A stretch of 13,531 nt of DNA from positions 1-13,531 of the forward strand of contig JAEORN010000347.1 in NCBI GenBank assembly GCA_016840825.1, given 5' to 3'. Positions 13,448 to 13,531 of this stretch are shown piece after piece (position 1 is the first letter of the stretch; each line of letters begins with the position of its first letter). Position numbers and translations under genes: made by a program. Below the pieces are notes generated by a model that saw only the letters and a list, made by a program, of their open reading frames with translations, was not told the origin of the DNA and ran no database searches. The stretch comes from Candidatus Thorarchaeota archaeon. Lineage in GTDB: Archaea > Asgardarchaeota > Thorarchaeia > Thorarchaeales > Thorarchaeaceae.

Positions 13448-13467
13448 CCTTTTCGAATCTGAAAAGG
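13448..13467. promoter_or_regulatory. Second dyad near the ABC operon transcription start
   Basis: CCTTTTC (13448-13454) and GAAAAGG (13461-13467) are perfect 7-bp inverted arms around a 6-bp centre. The site sits where transcription should begin. It differs in sequence from the palindrome at 13426-13441, so a second regulator may act, or this is an mRNA 5' hairpin. Confidence 0.45.
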
Positions 13468-13490
13468 AATACCACATATTGACATCCCCA

Positions 13491-13499
13491 CTATTTATT
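13491..13499 (-). promoter_or_regulatory. TATA box of the amino acid ABC operon
   Basis: AATAAATAG on the minus strand fits an archaeal TATA box. A start about 25 bp away falls near 13465, giving a leader of about 65 nt that contains both dyads. Nothing else is recognisable from 13500 to the right edge. Confidence 0.45.
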
Positions 13500-13531
13500 C
13501 ATTTGCAATTAAGTTCCAAAAAAACACACAA

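Noticed and set aside
1..13531. CRISPR arrays, insertion sequences, att sites and replication origins
   Set aside because: I saw no spaced identical repeats, transposase or integrase genes, terminal inverted repeats or origin-like repeat clusters in the window.

Overview
The window looks like a chromosomal segment of an archaeon, most likely an Asgard archaeon (Thorarchaeota-like). The main reasons are an intact Rab/Ras-type small GTPase, a second degenerate Ras-like protein cut by the left edge, archaeal TATA boxes about 25-40 bp ahead of several starts, a Shine-Dalgarno ladder (GGAGG, GGTGAT) ahead of internal genes, and short hypothetical membrane and winged-helix proteins. The lineage is an inference from gene content; no rRNA marker is present.

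Layout. (1) 1-421 (-): 5' part of a divergent Ras-like pseudo-GTPase. (2) 538-3376 (-): tldD-tldE metalloprotease operon closed by a hairpin/T-tract terminator, divergent from (3) an MFS transporter at 3603-5060 (+). (4) 5359-5877 (+): an ICMT-type membrane methyltransferase behind a long, structured leader. (5) 5891-6568 (-): a membrane-anchored beta-domain protein. (6) 6709-6951 (+): a small single-span membrane protein whose TATA box lies in a perfect dyad. (7) 6963-7508 (-): the Rab-like GTPase, apparently starting at CTG, divergent from (8) a + strand group of a winged-helix protein, a 136-aa unknown and a radical SAM protein. (9) 9426-10189 (-): a padR regulator plus a 61-aa Cys/His/Met-rich coiled-coil protein, with three ATGT-N8-ACAT operator sites upstream and a large branched hairpin terminator downstream. 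(10) 10364-13400 (-): a complete four-gene polar amino acid ABC importer (binding protein, permease, ATPase, permease) with two dyads in its promoter.

How the genes work together. TldD and TldE should form one heteromeric peptidase. The four ABC genes form one importer, with the binding protein tethered by an uncleaved N-terminal helix rather than by a lipid. The padR pair looks like a self-repressing switch whose two products both carry a CxxH motif followed by a C-terminal amphipathic helix, which suggests a metal- or thiol-responsive module. This pair is the best candidate for something undescribed. The pseudo-GTPase, the CTG-initiated GTPase and the structured RNA elements at 5200-5294 and 9364-9439 are the other points that deserve checking.
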